From Bradyrhizobium oropedii (lineage in GTDB: Bacteria > Pseudomonadota > Alphaproteobacteria > Rhizobiales > Xanthobacteraceae): DNA of 64,000 bases. Every line of letters begins with the position of its first letter. The first letter of the stretch is position 1. Shown here piece after piece: positions 45,820-55,833 of this stretch. The notes under the pieces were generated by a model. It was given only the letters and a program-made list of their open reading frames with translations. It did not search any database and was not told the origin of the DNA. The position numbers were made by a program, and so were the translations under genes. The DNA lies in NCBI RefSeq assembly GCF_020889685.1, contig NZ_JACMYO010000019.1, positions 1-64,000 of the forward strand. The letters are read 5' to 3'.

Positions 45820-46582
45820 TCATCAGCATCCCGCCGTTCACGTGAACGATCTGTCCTGTCATGTAGGAAGCCGCAGGACTCGCGAGGAAGACCGCCAGCC
45901 CCGCGATATCCTCTGGCACTCCAACCCGTCCCAACGGAATCCGACCACCATGGCGCGCTTCGGTCTCCTCCCGCGGTCGACCGTGCATGGGAGTATCAAT
46001 GATGCCAGGCGCGATCGCGTTCACGTTGATGCTGAGGGGCGCGCATTCATAGGCAAGTAGTTTGGTTAAGTCGTGAACGATTGCCTTCGAAAGACAATAG
46101 TCGCCTCCGCCGGCCTGGTAGTTGAAAACTGCACCTTGCGATGACAGGGAGGAGCCGACATTGACAATGCGGCCGCCCTTGCTTTTCATGAAGCGCTCGA
46201 CGACCAGTTTTGAACAGCGCAGGATAGCGATTGAGTTGATCTGGATCGTACGTTCAATTTTCTCAGCGCTGCCGCTAAGCAATGGCTGGGCCGACTTTAT
46301 GCCTGCATTATTGACCAACACGTCCAGCCGGCCAAAGTGCTTGGCGATCTCTTCGAGGACCCTTCCGACGTCTTCCTCGCGCGCGACATCCATAGCCATG
46401 GGCAGTATGCCGTTGCCATAGGGCAGTCTTGGCAGAGTATCTCTGAGGTTCTCTAGATTGGCATCGGTGGCGACGACGTTCGCGCCTCCCTGGCGAAACG
46501 CATTAGCAATGGCAGAGCCAATACCGCCACCTGCCCCGGTGACGAGCACCGTTCGGTCTGAAACTGAGAACTGTTCGGTCAT
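45812..46582 (-). CDS. Short-chain dehydrogenase/reductase
   Basis: A 256-residue classical SDR: TVLVTGAGGGIGSAIANAFR for NAD(P) binding, LDVLVNNAG, catalytic serine in NVGSSLSSQG and YCLSKAIVHDL with Tyr-x3-Lys. GQIVHVNGGMLMNG closes the domain. Within a polyol/sugar import operon it most likely oxidises the imported polyol or a sugar, before phosphorylation by the kinase encoded upstream. Four- and eight-base overlaps join it to the kinase and HAD genes. Confidence 0.92.
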   Translation of the reverse strand: MTEQFSVSDRTVLVTGAGGGIGSAIANAFRQGGANVVATDANLENLRDTLPRLPYGNGILPMAMDVAREEDVGRVLEEIAKHFGRLDVLVNNAGIKSAQPLLSGSAEKIERTIQINSIAILRCSKLVVERFMKSKGGRIVNVGSSLSSQGAVFNYQAGGGDYCLSKAIVHDLTKLLAYECAPLSINVNAIAPGIIDTPMHGRPREETEARHGGRIPLGRVGVPEDIAGLAVFLASPAASYMTGQIVHVNGGMLMNG

Positions 46583-47520
46583 TCCAACTCCAAGATCGTT
46601 TGAGACTGTAGAAACTCGTCAACTGCCTGGGCTGTCGGCATTGAGCTTTGAGCACCGCGCCGTGTTACACATAACGCTGCAACCGCTAGCGCCTTCCTCA
46701 CTGCTTCCTCTAGAGGCAGCCGCTGAGCGAGCGATGCTGCGAATGCACCATTGAAAGCATCGCCTGCGGCCGTGGTATCGACGACCTTGACGGGAAACGC
46801 CCGCAGAGCAAAGGAGCGCGTGGCATCAGCATAATAAGCTCCCTGCGCCCCGAGCGTGATCAGCGCGGCACCGGGCCCGAGATCAAGCAGCTTCCCCGCC
46901 GCGCGCGCGGCGCTATCGAAGTCACACACTTCGATGCCTGTCAGCTCGAACGCTTCCGTCTGGTTCGGCGTGACGAAATCTACGCTTCTCCACGCCGCCG
47001 ATGGAAGACCTGGCCTCACCGGAGCCGGGTTGAAAATAAGCTCAAAGCCTTTTTTTCGCTTCATCTCGAAGAGCCGATTGAGCGCAGGGATCGGCATCCC
47101 CATTTCGGCGACGACGATTGAATCGCGCTCGATGAATTTGGTTGCGCTCTCGATCATGTCCGGCCCCACCTTCGAATTGGCGCCTGGGTCTATGACGATC
47201 ATGTTGGAGCCGTCGTCAGCGACCATAACCAAGGCCAAGCCCGAGACTTCGCCTGCACAGACCGTAATTGCGTCAGTGCAAACGCCAGCTTCCATCAGCG
47301 ATTTTAAAAGCGACTGACCGGCATCATCATCACCGAGATGCGTGTAGAAGTGTGGTTTCAGGCCGAGCCGGGCGGCAGCAACGGCTTGGTTCGCGCCCTT
47401 TCCTCCAGGGTGACGGCTCACCGTACCCATCAGGCTTTCACCCGGCGTTGGAAGCCGCTCGACATTGAAGCACAGATCGAGATTCGTCGTTCCGAAGAAC
47501 ATCAATGGCCGGACGCTCAT
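46579..47520 (-). CDS. Ribokinase-like sugar kinase (PfkB family)
   Basis: A 313-residue kinase. It has GGKGANQAVAAARLGLKPHF near the N-terminus (PfkB signature 1) and VVDTTAAGDAFNGAFAASLA near the C-terminus (signature 2, with the DTxxxGD catalytic aspartate). The length is normal for ribokinase. In this operon it would phosphorylate the imported sugar or the product of the SDR. The adjacent permease and SDR genes overlap it by four bases. Confidence 0.93.
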   Translation of the reverse strand: MSVRPLMFFGTTNLDLCFNVERLPTPGESLMGTVSRHPGGKGANQAVAAARLGLKPHFYTHLGDDDAGQSLLKSLMEAGVCTDAITVCAGEVSGLALVMVADDGSNMIVIDPGANSKVGPDMIESATKFIERDSIVVAEMGMPIPALNRLFEMKRKKGFELIFNPAPVRPGLPSAAWRSVDFVTPNQTEAFELTGIEVCDFDSAARAAGKLLDLGPGAALITLGAQGAYYADATRSFALRAFPVKVVDTTAAGDAFNGAFAASLAQRLPLEEAVRKALAVAALCVTRRGAQSSMPTAQAVDEFLQSQTILELE

Positions 47521-48377
47521 TTTACGGCACCGAAGGTTAGGCCGCGTTCAAGGTGACGCTGACCGATTACGATCAGAATGACGGGAATGACCATCGTCAC
47601 AACCAGCCCTGCGGCCATGACCGGGTAAAACTGCACGCCTGGATTGAGCAACTTGAGAAGAGCGACCGTTACCGGCGCCTTGGTCGAACTAAGAATCAGA
47701 CCTAAGGCGAAGTTATGCCAAGCGAGTAGAAAGATCAGCAACGAGGCTCCGATCAGGCCCGGTTTCAGAAGCGGCAGTACGATGTGCAGCACGACTCGGA
47801 CCGGTTTGGCGCCATCCATGGCAGCTGCCTCCTCGATGTCTTTCGGGATCTCTTCGATATAGGAGCGGCTCAGCCAAACAATCATTGGCAATGTGACGAC
47901 TTGGTAGACCCAGATCATCCCGATATAGGTGTCATACAGTCCAATCGCCTGAAACACGCTGAAGAGCGGGATGACGACCAAAAGGACCGGGGCAAAGCGG
48001 AAGCCCAAAATGAAGAAGGCAATGTCTTCCTTGAGGGGTATGTCTCGCCTCGCCAGGACGTAGCCGGCGGGCACCCCAATGAGCAGAGAGATGATTACGG
48101 AGCCCAGCGCAATGACGACGCTGTTCGTGATCGGCGTTAAGAAGTCGACTTTGATGGTGCCATAGCTGGTCGCCCCGGCCTGTGCGACATCAAACAAGAC
48201 ACGAAAATTATCCAGTGTCGGCACGAACAGGAAGGTTGGCGGCCAGGTCATCACCTCAGCCTGCTGCTTTAGCGACGTCATCACGATCCAGACGAGTGGA
48301 AAGGCCAGGATCAATGCGCAAATGCCGACGAGCAGGTTCAGAATCAAATTGGTGGAGGTCGGGCGTTTCAATCGCAT
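47517..48377 (-). CDS. Sugar/polyol ABC transporter permease (MalG/UgpE type)
   Basis: The frame opens at 48461, but GAGGAGG six bases before the ATG at 48377 fixes the start, giving 286 residues. It has six membrane helices, beginning NLILNLLVGICALILAFPLV. The EAA loop is EEAAAMDGAKPVRVVLHIVL-like, with its conserved glycine. It pairs with the MalF-type permease upstream. The C-terminus overlaps the start of the kinase gene. Confidence 0.92.
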   Translation of the reverse strand: MRLKRPTSTNLILNLLVGICALILAFPLVWIVMTSLKQQAEVMTWPPTFLFVPTLDNFRVLFDVAQAGATSYGTIKVDFLTPITNSVVIALGSVIISLLIGVPAGYVLARRDIPLKEDIAFFILGFRFAPVLLVVIPLFSVFQAIGLYDTYIGMIWVYQVVTLPMIVWLSRSYIEEIPKDIEEAAAMDGAKPVRVVLHIVLPLLKPGLIGASLLIFLLAWHNFALGLILSSTKAPVTVALLKLLNPGVQFYPVMAAGLVVTMVIPVILIVIGQRHLERGLTFGAVK

Positions 48378-48388
48378 AGGTTGCCTCC

Positions 48389-49351
48389 TCAGCCTACGCG
48401 CTGCCGAACGAGGCGCCATAGCTTCACCATGGCAAACGTTCCGATCAACACGATCATCCAATTGACGACCATAAGTGCGGCACCACGCCCAAAGGCGAGA
48501 TTCTGGAACGCGGTAATGTAAGCCCGCACCGAAAGTACTGATGTGCTATTTCCAGGCCCACCTTGCGTTGTCCCAAAAATGATGTCGAACTGATTGAGGG
48601 ATTCGATCAGCCGAAACACGGCGGCGATCAGAATGTATGGCGTAATCAGCGGCAACTCGATGTGCAAGAAGGTTGCCCACCCCTTCGCGCCATTTACACG
48701 CGCGGCCTCCTTGATCTCTTCATTGATGCCCTGAAGACCGGCGAAGATGATTAGCGCGAAGAATGGCGTATAGGTCCACACGTCAATAAGGACCAGCGAG
48801 AACATCGCCGTGTTTGGATCTGAAATCCATGCAAATCGGCTTATGCCCGCAAGGGAGAGCAGGTAGTTCATAATCCCGTTTTGCGGGTCCATCATTGTCG
48901 TCCACATGAGCGCTACGCTCATCGGAGGCAGGACGAGCGGCAAGAGAATGACGGGCCGCATCACACGCGCCAGGAAGACGTCAGTTGCGAACAGCTTGGC
49001 AAGCGCCAGACCCAATACAGCTTGCGCAAGCACTGCCGAACCGGCGTAAACGAGAGTGGCACGAACGCTGTTCCAAAAATCTCCTGTCTTGATCAACGCC
49101 GCGTAGTTGTTGAGGCCGATGAAGTGGACTAGAGGCCGACCGAACTTGAGATCGGTCAGCGACTGAAACACGCCATAGAAAAACAGGAAAAGAAAACCAA
49201 GAAGTACGATGATAGCGGGCGTGATTGCGGCAATGCTCCACCAATCAAGGCGCGAATCCTGTGCGCTCGTGACCGCCTTGTCTTTTGGCGATGCAAGTTG
49301 GCTGGTCGAAGACTGCAGCGTCACGATTCCGTGGGATCCTCGGATGTCCAT
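48389..49351 (-). CDS. Sugar/polyol ABC transporter permease (MalF/UgpA type)
   Basis: A 320-residue inner-membrane protein with about six helices, starting with a ~35-residue cytoplasmic tail and then IAAITPAIIVLLGFLFLFFY. The EAA motif is KEAARVNGAKGWATFLHIEL. It forms the channel with the MalG-type permease, whose gene begins 11 bp downstream. The binding-protein gene lies 54 bp upstream. Confidence 0.92.
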   Translation of the reverse strand: MDIRGSHGIVTLQSSTSQLASPKDKAVTSAQDSRLDWWSIAAITPAIIVLLGFLFLFFYGVFQSLTDLKFGRPLVHFIGLNNYAALIKTGDFWNSVRATLVYAGSAVLAQAVLGLALAKLFATDVFLARVMRPVILLPLVLPPMSVALMWTTMMDPQNGIMNYLLSLAGISRFAWISDPNTAMFSLVLIDVWTYTPFFALIIFAGLQGINEEIKEAARVNGAKGWATFLHIELPLITPYILIAAVFRLIESLNQFDIIFGTTQGGPGNSTSVLSVRAYITAFQNLAFGRGAALMVVNWMIVLIGTFAMVKLWRLVRQRVG

Positions 49352-49405
49352 CTCACTTCATCTTTAAAATGCAGGGGCGGCGATGTGCTCTCCGCCCAGC
49401 GCGTT

Positions 49406-50794
49406 TCACATGGACGAGCGGATCTCGGAGGCGAGGTCGGCCAGCGTGGCCTTCACGTCAGCTCCATTGACCATTTTTTGCATAGCGACGGCCCAAGCAT
49501 TCATTGCTTCTGCAAAGCCAACACGAGCTGTAAATGCGAGTTTCGCTCTATCCTGCACGGTCTTGAACGTATCGACGAAGTTATTGAACTCCGGCTTTGC
49601 CGCATATTCGAGCCAGGCCTTGTCACTCCAGGTAGAGGCACGCGGAGAGTTAACGAGCTTGCCGGCGACGGCGCTGTTCAGCTCGACCTGCTTCGACGTT
49701 GCCCATTGGATGAACATCCAGGCTGCCCCCTTCTTCCGAGACGCGGCATTCATCGCAAGAGACCAGATCCAGATGTTGGATTCGAAATTCTTGCTGTTGG
49801 GAGCGCGCAGCGGAGGGGCGAACGCGATCTTCCCCGAGGCAGGCTTGCCGGCCACGTCATTCCAAAAGCCAAACATATTGGAATCGATCGCCATCGCCGT
49901 TCTTCCCGAATTGATGCCATCGACCACCTGATACCAGTTGTCGTTGGCAAAGGACGGAGCCGCGCACTTCTTGATCATGTCCACATAGTCCTTGTGGAAC
50001 GCGATCGACTCTGGCGAGTCGAGGCCGGTGTCCACCTTGCCGTCCTTGACGACGAAATCATGCACCCCGTAGGACCTGGCAATCGAGATCGCAGCCGTGT
50101 AGATGCTGCTCCAAAATCGCACGCCGCGCACGCCCAAAGGTGTGATCGCGGGGTCCGCAGCCTTCAGTTTTTCGCAGGCCGCGGACATCTCCGGCGGAGT
50201 CGTTGGGACCTTAACGCCGTACTTATCGAGGATGTCCTTGCGGTAGAACAGCTGGATGTTCTCAAAGCCATGCGGAATGGCCCAGACCTGTCCGCTTCCC
50301 GGCTCGATCTGCCCTTCTTTGACCTTCCAGGTCAGCGCATCCCGAAGTGCAGGGAAGAAATCCTTGTAGTCGTAACCCGCCGCCGTGAGTTTCGGATCGT
50401 TCAGATAGCGGTCGAGCGGCTCAAGCAATTGACCTGGCGCAAGATCCCAAGCTGGTTGAATGCCCGTACCCACAACGTCCCAGCTCGATGACTTGGTACT
50501 GAGCTGGATTGTCAACTTATTCCAATAGGCATCGTCCGGATAAAGCTCCGGCGTCACTTTGATGCCCGTGAGCTTCTCGAACTCCGGCAACTGGGCCGCG
50601 ACCGCGTCGGCATACGGATGAATGTCGTAGGCCCAGACGATCGACGCGCCTTCGAACTGGCGCCAATTGATATCGTCAGCCTTGGCTTGGGTAAACGCCA
50701 TGGCCGTTCCGGCCAAAAGCGTGGAGCAGATGAGAACGTTTCGGGCAAGACTCATCGAACAACCGCGAAAAGCGGCGAGCTTCCTTGTCATCAT
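49406..50794 (-). CDS. Sugar/polyol ABC transporter substrate-binding protein
   Basis: A 462-residue periplasmic protein with ATG at 50794 (or 50791) just after AGGAGGGA. The leader MMTRKLAAFRGCSMSLARNV continues into a hydrophobic core and a cleavage site near AKA-DD. The mature sequence (GASIVWAYDIHPYADAVAAQ; LTGIKVTPELYPDDAYWNKL; GRTAMAIDSNMFGFWNDVAG) is of the extracellular solute-binding family 1 type used for sugars and sugar alcohols. First gene of a seven- or eight-gene operon; a GGGTA-type repeat lies 116 bp upstream. Confidence 0.92.
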   Translation of the reverse strand: MMTRKLAAFRGCSMSLARNVLICSTLLAGTAMAFTQAKADDINWRQFEGASIVWAYDIHPYADAVAAQLPEFEKLTGIKVTPELYPDDAYWNKLTIQLSTKSSSWDVVGTGIQPAWDLAPGQLLEPLDRYLNDPKLTAAGYDYKDFFPALRDALTWKVKEGQIEPGSGQVWAIPHGFENIQLFYRKDILDKYGVKVPTTPPEMSAACEKLKAADPAITPLGVRGVRFWSSIYTAAISIARSYGVHDFVVKDGKVDTGLDSPESIAFHKDYVDMIKKCAAPSFANDNWYQVVDGINSGRTAMAIDSNMFGFWNDVAGKPASGKIAFAPPLRAPNSKNFESNIWIWSLAMNAASRKKGAAWMFIQWATSKQVELNSAVAGKLVNSPRASTWSDKAWLEYAAKPEFNNFVDTFKTVQDRAKLAFTARVGFAEAMNAWAVAMQKMVNGADVKATLADLASEIRSSM

Positions 50795-51322
50795 TCCCTC
50801 CTCTGGGCTCTTTGGCCCGTAAACCCACGCGCCCTCCTCTTCCAGGGCCGCAGTGCAGGGATGCTAATCCGTCATTTTTCCACCTAGAGCGGCTTTTCAA
50901 ACGAACGTTGGGTAAGATTGGGCAAGATCCAAGACTCCGCGATTCAGGGAATTTGCCCCGACTGGACTAGCTGTTCGCCTATGCTTCCTCTTTCATGGCG
51001 GGTCATGGCAGGCGGCGGGATAATGGACGTCGGCAAGATCACGCATGCAGTGAGTGCAGTCCACAGCGACGTGACGGTCGGTGACCTCGACGTGGCGCCA
51101 ACCCCGATGTGGACCGAAGATGACGAAGAGATTGGTAACTGCGTAACGAGACCGGCTGTCATGCCGGACACAACGCGCCATGTGGCTTTCTGGGAGGCCT
51201 GGGTGAAGACAATTCCGGCGTTCTCGTCGCCGTCCACCGGCTCCAGGGAACTTGAAATGACGGCGTCTTCCAGAACAAAGCCGGGCCGGTGTTGACGGGA
51301 TCGGCCGGAAAGGCTTGCACGA
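50795..51322. other. Intergenic region
   Basis: No supported gene. Apart from the GGGTA repeat at 50910-50924 and its promoter surroundings, the frames here are short and do not resemble proteins. Confidence 0.45.
50910..50924. promoter_or_regulatory. GGGTA-N5-GGGCA direct repeat upstream of the polyol operon
   Basis: GGGTAAGATTGGGCA shares 14 of 15 bases with the site at 29521. It has the same orientation relative to its minus-strand operon and a similar distance to the start (116 bp, against 84 and 107). Confidence 0.6.
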
Positions 51323-51840
51323 TCAGCTAAGCCAGAAGATTGTCGCTGCGATCGTCAATTTAGGCGGGCAGGACGTCCGAAACACCTCGCCCCTTCGCGC
51401 TGGGCGGTCACGGGCTCGCGATCCGACAGCAAGGTGACGCCTTTCTAGATTGCGGATGATGCCGGCGTATCGGTGATTGCGCAGCCAGGCCCAGTCGTCG
51501 ACGCCGATGACCTTGAGGCAATCGGCCGGCGAACGGCTGCGGCGTCGGACACACGCAGAAGCGTGTCTGCTTACTGGCAGCATCAGGCGTTTTGCGAAGC
51601 CCGCTGCGGGTCGGCCGCCAAGCACCAGATCGAGATAATGGACGATAGCGTCCAGCCGCGCCCGTGCGTCGCGCCGATGGCGCCAATATCCGTCGGCGAA
51701 ATGCTCAGGAAGATCTGGCGTCCGCACAGGACGGCGTCGCAGCGGAAGCGGCGGGTGATCACCAGGAGCGATACGACCCGCCGGGCCAACGGCAGATCGG
51801 CCAAGTGTCGCCGATATCGGCTACGCAAGGTGGACCCACT
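51323..51840 (-). pseudogene. ISL3-family transposase relic
   Basis: Two minus-strand frames carry parts of one transposase. SRYRRHLADLPLARRVVSLL with RFRCDAVLCGRQIF (about 51700-51828) is the N-terminal zinc-finger region. LKVIGVDDWAWLRNHRYAGI with RNLERRH (about 51440-51520) is the start of the DDE domain. At least one frameshift separates them, and the rest of the DDE domain is missing. The N-terminal cysteines and the IGVDDWAW motif are characteristic of ISL3 transposases. No inverted repeats were found. Confidence 0.75.
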
Positions 51841-51891
51841 TTGGTCGCTGATGGCAACAGTCGAGCGAAAGGATGTTCGGCAGCGCCACTC

Positions 51892-51922
51892 GTCAGCTGA
51901 TCGACAGGTAGGCTTGCTAAGG
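51892..51922 (+). promoter_or_regulatory. tts box (TtsI-dependent promoter) candidate
   Basis: GTCAGCTGATCGACAGGTAG followed by GCTTGCTAAGG closely follows the rhizobial tts-box plan (GTCAGCTT-x-TCG-AAGCT then a C-x-TAG element). It is on the coding strand 225 bp before the NopM-like effector. TtsI, activated through NodD and flavonoids, drives type III secretion genes from such boxes. Confidence 0.65.
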
Positions 51923-52146
51923 GCAGAACGCTTCCACGTTGACGGTCCTCCGGACTTATCTGGTCAACGAAATGGCAGGAAGCCTCGCAGCCAGTATCGA
52001 TCCATTTGCCGCGGTGGGATTCGTGTGAACCTGTATCGGCTCGAGTCGGGGCTGGAGCCGCAGCGCACGTGCGCTGGCTCTCGAATGGCCATCACAACCA
52101 CCTGCTTCGCGGCTGAGAAGCGGCGGGCGTATTCTTTGTTCTGACG

Positions 52147-53901
52147 ATGGAGAAATTGATGGACGCAGGACAGGCGCAGCGGAGTGCAGGTTCTTCCCCG
52201 GACACTTTTGATGAGGGGGAGCAGGAAAGCTACCTCGGCGGCTTCAACCGAGCCGTGGCGGATTGGGTCGAAGCCTTGACAGGGTATCGGACCCCCGCCT
52301 CCTCGCGCGCGCGGGTCCTGGAAAACTGGGTTGCCGAAGAGGGGCGGGGCGAAGCCGAGAATCGGCGAGAGGGGCGCTCGCGAATTAGGGCTGCGGACAA
52401 CACGGGCTCGCATTCGCTAGATTTGTCCTCCCTCTCCCTGACCGCTTTGCCCGCCGCCCTGCCGCCAAGGTTGCTGGAACTGCGCGCCAGGCACAACGAG
52501 CTAAGCAGCCTGCCCGCTACGCTCCCACCCGGTCTCCAGCATCTTCTCATTAGCCATAACCGGTTGACCAGTTTGCCGGACGCTCTTCCGGCGACTCTCT
52601 CCCGGCTAGAGGTGGCCGATAACAGCTTGACCGGTCTGCCGGCCAACCTCCCGGCGGGGCTCGAGATCCTGAACGCAAATGACAACCGACTCAGTAGCCT
52701 GCCCGACCCTCTCCCGAGCAGGCTCACTTCGCTCGCGGTTAGTGGAAATCACCTGACCGACCTCCCCGAATCCCTCCCATGGGGGCTCATTGAACTCGAT
52801 GTCAGCAGCAATCAATTGGCCAACCTCCCCGACCCCCTTCCGAGCACGCTCCAATCGCTCAATCTTAGCGGCAACCAGCTGACCAGCCTGCCTGAGGGTC
52901 TTGTTGAGGGTCTTGTACCGCATCTTAGTCTCAACTACCCGCATTTGGAGAACCTCGAGTTCGGGGATAACCCGCTGCCGGACGATGTCCTCGCTAATCT
53001 GGCGGCGGTTGCAATGCCACCGCAGCTTGCACAGCAATCTTTATATGAGGCTGCCGCGCACTGGCTCGCCGACGACCCGGCGACGCTGGCCGAATGGCAG
53101 CACTTTGCGGATGAGCCTGGCGCCCAGGACTACGCGCGGTTCCTGGAGAGGCTGCGAGGGACCGTGAACTATGGCAATGGCGAGTTTCGGCAGGCAGTGG
53201 CTGATGACCTGCGACAGGCGGCGGCCAATCCGAGATTGCGCGAGCAGTTTTTCACACAGGCTTCCGAGGCCAACGCGAGCTGCGAGGATCGTGTTACTTT
53301 GCACTGGAACGGTATGCAGACCGCGCGCCTTAACGCTGACGTCGAGGACGGTCGATATGACGATCGGCTTGGCGAACTGATCCAGCGCGGCCGTGTTGCG
53401 TTCCGCTTGGAGGCGCTGGACGCGATCGCGCGCGACAGGGTCAACTCGCTCCTCAGCGTCGACCCGAGCATAGACGACGTCGAAGTCTACCTGGCCTATC
53501 AACATTTGCTGCGCGAGCCGCTCGAGCTCAGTCACGTCGCCCCTGACATGCGCTTCCTGGCGGTCTCTCACGTGACCCCGGATGATGCGGCGCGGGCGCT
53601 GGACCTGGTTCGGGAGCAGGAAGCGAACCAATTCACCGACTACATGGCAACCCGCTGGCAACCCTGGGAGACGGTGCTGAGGCGCATCGCCCCGGACGAA
53701 CATGCAGCAATGCAAGACCGCCTCGTCGAGGCCATGGGCGAGGAGTTTCAAACCCGGTTGGAGCAGCGACTGGCCGAGCATGGTCTGCTAGGCGACCCGG
53801 ATGCCGAGCGGGTGCTCGGAGCCCAAGTCCGAAACGAAATCGCAGGCGAGATCAAAGGCGAGGTCATGCACCGGGTGCTCGCAGAGCGTGGCCTCGAATA
53901 A
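52147..53901 (+). CDS. nopM: NopM-like type III effector: LRR + NEL E3 ubiquitin ligase
   Basis: A 584-residue protein of the IpaH/SspH/NopM family. Residues 1-90 are the likely secretion signal. Eight leucine-rich repeats of 20-21 residues fill ~91-252 (pattern LxxLxxxxNxLxxLPxxLPxx). Residues ~290-584 are the novel E3 ligase (NEL) domain, with the catalytic Cys379 in CED (C-x-D, Asp381). After secretion such effectors ubiquitinate host proteins, with the LRR choosing targets and holding the Cys in check. A tts-box-like element precedes it and a transposase relic borders it. The gene name is given by family; the best match among NopM homologues was not tested. Confidence 0.9.
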   Translation: MEKLMDAGQAQRSAGSSPDTFDEGEQESYLGGFNRAVADWVEALTGYRTPASSRARVLENWVAEEGRGEAENRREGRSRIRAADNTGSHSLDLSSLSLTALPAALPPRLLELRARHNELSSLPATLPPGLQHLLISHNRLTSLPDALPATLSRLEVADNSLTGLPANLPAGLEILNANDNRLSSLPDPLPSRLTSLAVSGNHLTDLPESLPWGLIELDVSSNQLANLPDPLPSTLQSLNLSGNQLTSLPEGLVEGLVPHLSLNYPHLENLEFGDNPLPDDVLANLAAVAMPPQLAQQSLYEAAAHWLADDPATLAEWQHFADEPGAQDYARFLERLRGTVNYGNGEFRQAVADDLRQAAANPRLREQFFTQASEANASCEDRVTLHWNGMQTARLNADVEDGRYDDRLGELIQRGRVAFRLEALDAIARDRVNSLLSVDPSIDDVEVYLAYQHLLREPLELSHVAPDMRFLAVSHVTPDDAARALDLVREQEANQFTDYMATRWQPWETVLRRIAPDEHAAMQDRLVEAMGEEFQTRLEQRLAEHGLLGDPDAERVLGAQVRNEIAGEIKGEVMHRVLAERGLE

Positions 53902-55191
53902 TGAGGAAGCCGCTGTTTTCCCTGTTCCCCATGAGCGGCTGGGCGCAGACGTCGCCGCCGCTATCGTGCTGCATCAAACGTAGCCGTTCATCTAGCATTC
54001 CCCCTTGAAGGGTCCAGACACTCCAATTCCTACAGCGGTCAGCTGGCTGCCCGGCTTGGGCAGCTGAGCTGGCTCATCGCATCATCGTTTTGCGGACAGT
54101 GACGTTCCCAACGCGACCCGTGATGGACAACGCGACAGCTCTGCCATTGCTACGTTTCAGACGACAATGAGGGCGCCCGCTGTGCCGACGACAGATAATT
54201 TCGCTCTCCGTGCCTATTCGGCTAATCCGGCTGGCGATTTGACCGAGTGGGCCAGCATGAGACCGGCGGCTATGCAAGCGATTACGTTGCGGTCCCAATA
54301 TCCGCGAGTTGCGGAAACAACCTGCGCAAGGATCGGATCGCCCACGCTTTGTGAACCGCTGTACCGGGCCCCCTGGGAGCGCCGATACTGCCAAAACGAC
54401 CTGTGCGGTCGAAGCGAAATGACCTGAGCATCTGCTTTGTATCCCAGGCTCCCTGCCGTTCGGGCAAGATCGATGCTCTGTTGCGCTCTGCAAGCGGCCG
54501 GATGTCGAACTTAATATGTTGGACGATGGAAGTTTGCCGCGCATGCCATCGCGCCATCCCTGAGTGCGTTTCATGCGTTGTGACAGATTGAGATTGTTGT
54601 CGACGCACAAATATTGTTCGGATCGGACCAAGGAATTTACGTGCGGCAGGATGTATCCAAACAGATGAAAAAACGGTACGCGTCGAGCGACCACTGTACG
54701 GCTTCTCTGGCCGGAAACATCGATCGCCCCCTATCGGCCGCCACAGTTTCGCGTTTCGACTTGTGCGCACGATTATTTGTGGCGGCGCCGAGCGGGCTGG
54801 GCCGACTTTCGCTTCATCGATCACGATAATCTTGCCAAAGAACAACCGCCGTCTCTTCCCAAAAGAAGAGGGCAGCTACCGCTTCGAGACTGTCGTGCTC
54901 CCCGCTAGCTGCGCAGGAGCCCCGCCCCGTCGCCCCGACCGCCTTCCGCCCTCGAGTAGCCAAGATGGCCGTCTTCATACGCGCTGCGCTTGCTGGCGCG
55001 AAATCACCATTCGAAGCACCATCAGCCCTGTCCGCGGCCTGAAGCAGCGCAGCCGGTGGTGTCATTCGAAAAGGTACACGGCGGCTTACGTACTCGGTCA
55101 CGTTGGTCGGCTCGATTAAGCTCATTGTTTCCGCTGTATCGAGCAGGAGTCCATGGCCTGTCGAATGCCAAATGATTCGACCCTTTCGCTT
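53902..55191. other. Decayed region between the effector and panD
   Basis: No intact gene. On the minus strand a short stretch around 54200-54335 (DPILAQVVSATRGYWDRNVI, then ACIAAGLMLAHSVKSPAGLA) looks like coding sequence cut by stops on both sides; its family is not recognised. The remainder is non-coding or scrambled. Confidence 0.45.
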
Positions 55192-55545
55192 TCAGGCCGC
55201 CAAGATGCGATTTTCCGCATCAACCAGCACGATGCGCGGCTTGAATGCATTGGCTTCCATCTCGTCAAAAGAGGCATATGCAACGATGATCACTTTGTCC
55301 CCGGTCATCGCGAGTCGCGCGGCCGCGCCATTTAGACCTATTGTGCCCGATCCTTCCGGAGCCTCGATCACATAAGTGGCGAACCGCGCTCCGGTTTCGA
55401 TATTGTAGATTTCGACGCGTTCGTTGATCAAGAAACCCGCCGCATCCAGCAACCTACGATCTATCGATATCGAGCCTTCATAGTGCAGATCGGCCTGGGT
55501 CACCGAGGCGCGATGGATTTTTCCCTTCATCAATGTGACCTGCAT
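55192..55545 (-). CDS. panD: Aspartate 1-decarboxylase (pantothenate synthesis)
   Basis: A 117-residue proenzyme that makes beta-alanine from aspartate, using a pyruvoyl group formed by self-cleavage. The cleavage site is visible in [10 protein letters not shown] (Gly-Ser at about 24-25), with conserved Tyr22 and the downstream [20 protein letters not shown] and [20 protein letters not shown] segments. Length is normal. Pantothenate genes are known on rhizobial symbiosis islands, which fits the neighbourhood. It is divergent from the Dabb/pab genes that start at 55834. Confidence 0.95.
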   Translation of the reverse strand: MQVTLMKGKIHRASVTQADLHYEGSISIDRRLLDAAGFLINERVEIYNIETGARFATYVIEAPEGSGTIGLNGAAARLAMTGDKVIIVAYASFDEMEANAFKPRIVLVDAENRILAA

Positions 55546-55833
55546 GGATCGTCTATCCTGAAGTGTTCACGGTGCACGTGCTGCGCTGTTTGACCGAGCG
55601 AGGTTGCGGACCTGACGTCGTGCCGGGCCGGCCAATCGCGTTGCGTCGACTTACGATCACGGTTTGTCAAAAGCAAGTTGCCCACGAAGATCGAATTCGC
55701 GTCGGCCCAAAACACGGCGTCTGGACGTTCGCCGATCGTGCCCTTTCTTCGGCTGTCGAAGCCAACCGGCATTGCCTCGAGCTAGATCCCGATATAGAAG
55801 GCAGCCAACTTGCGCGTTAGATTTACGGCCACC

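Noticed and set aside
49298..50491. A 397-codon plus-strand open frame
   Set aside because: It is the shadow of the periplasmic binding-protein gene on the minus strand, whose signal peptide and fold are clear.
54074..54845. Two overlapping minus-strand frames that could be a transposase
   Set aside because: No DDE motif, no terminal inverted repeats and no consistent frame; kept only as decayed sequence.
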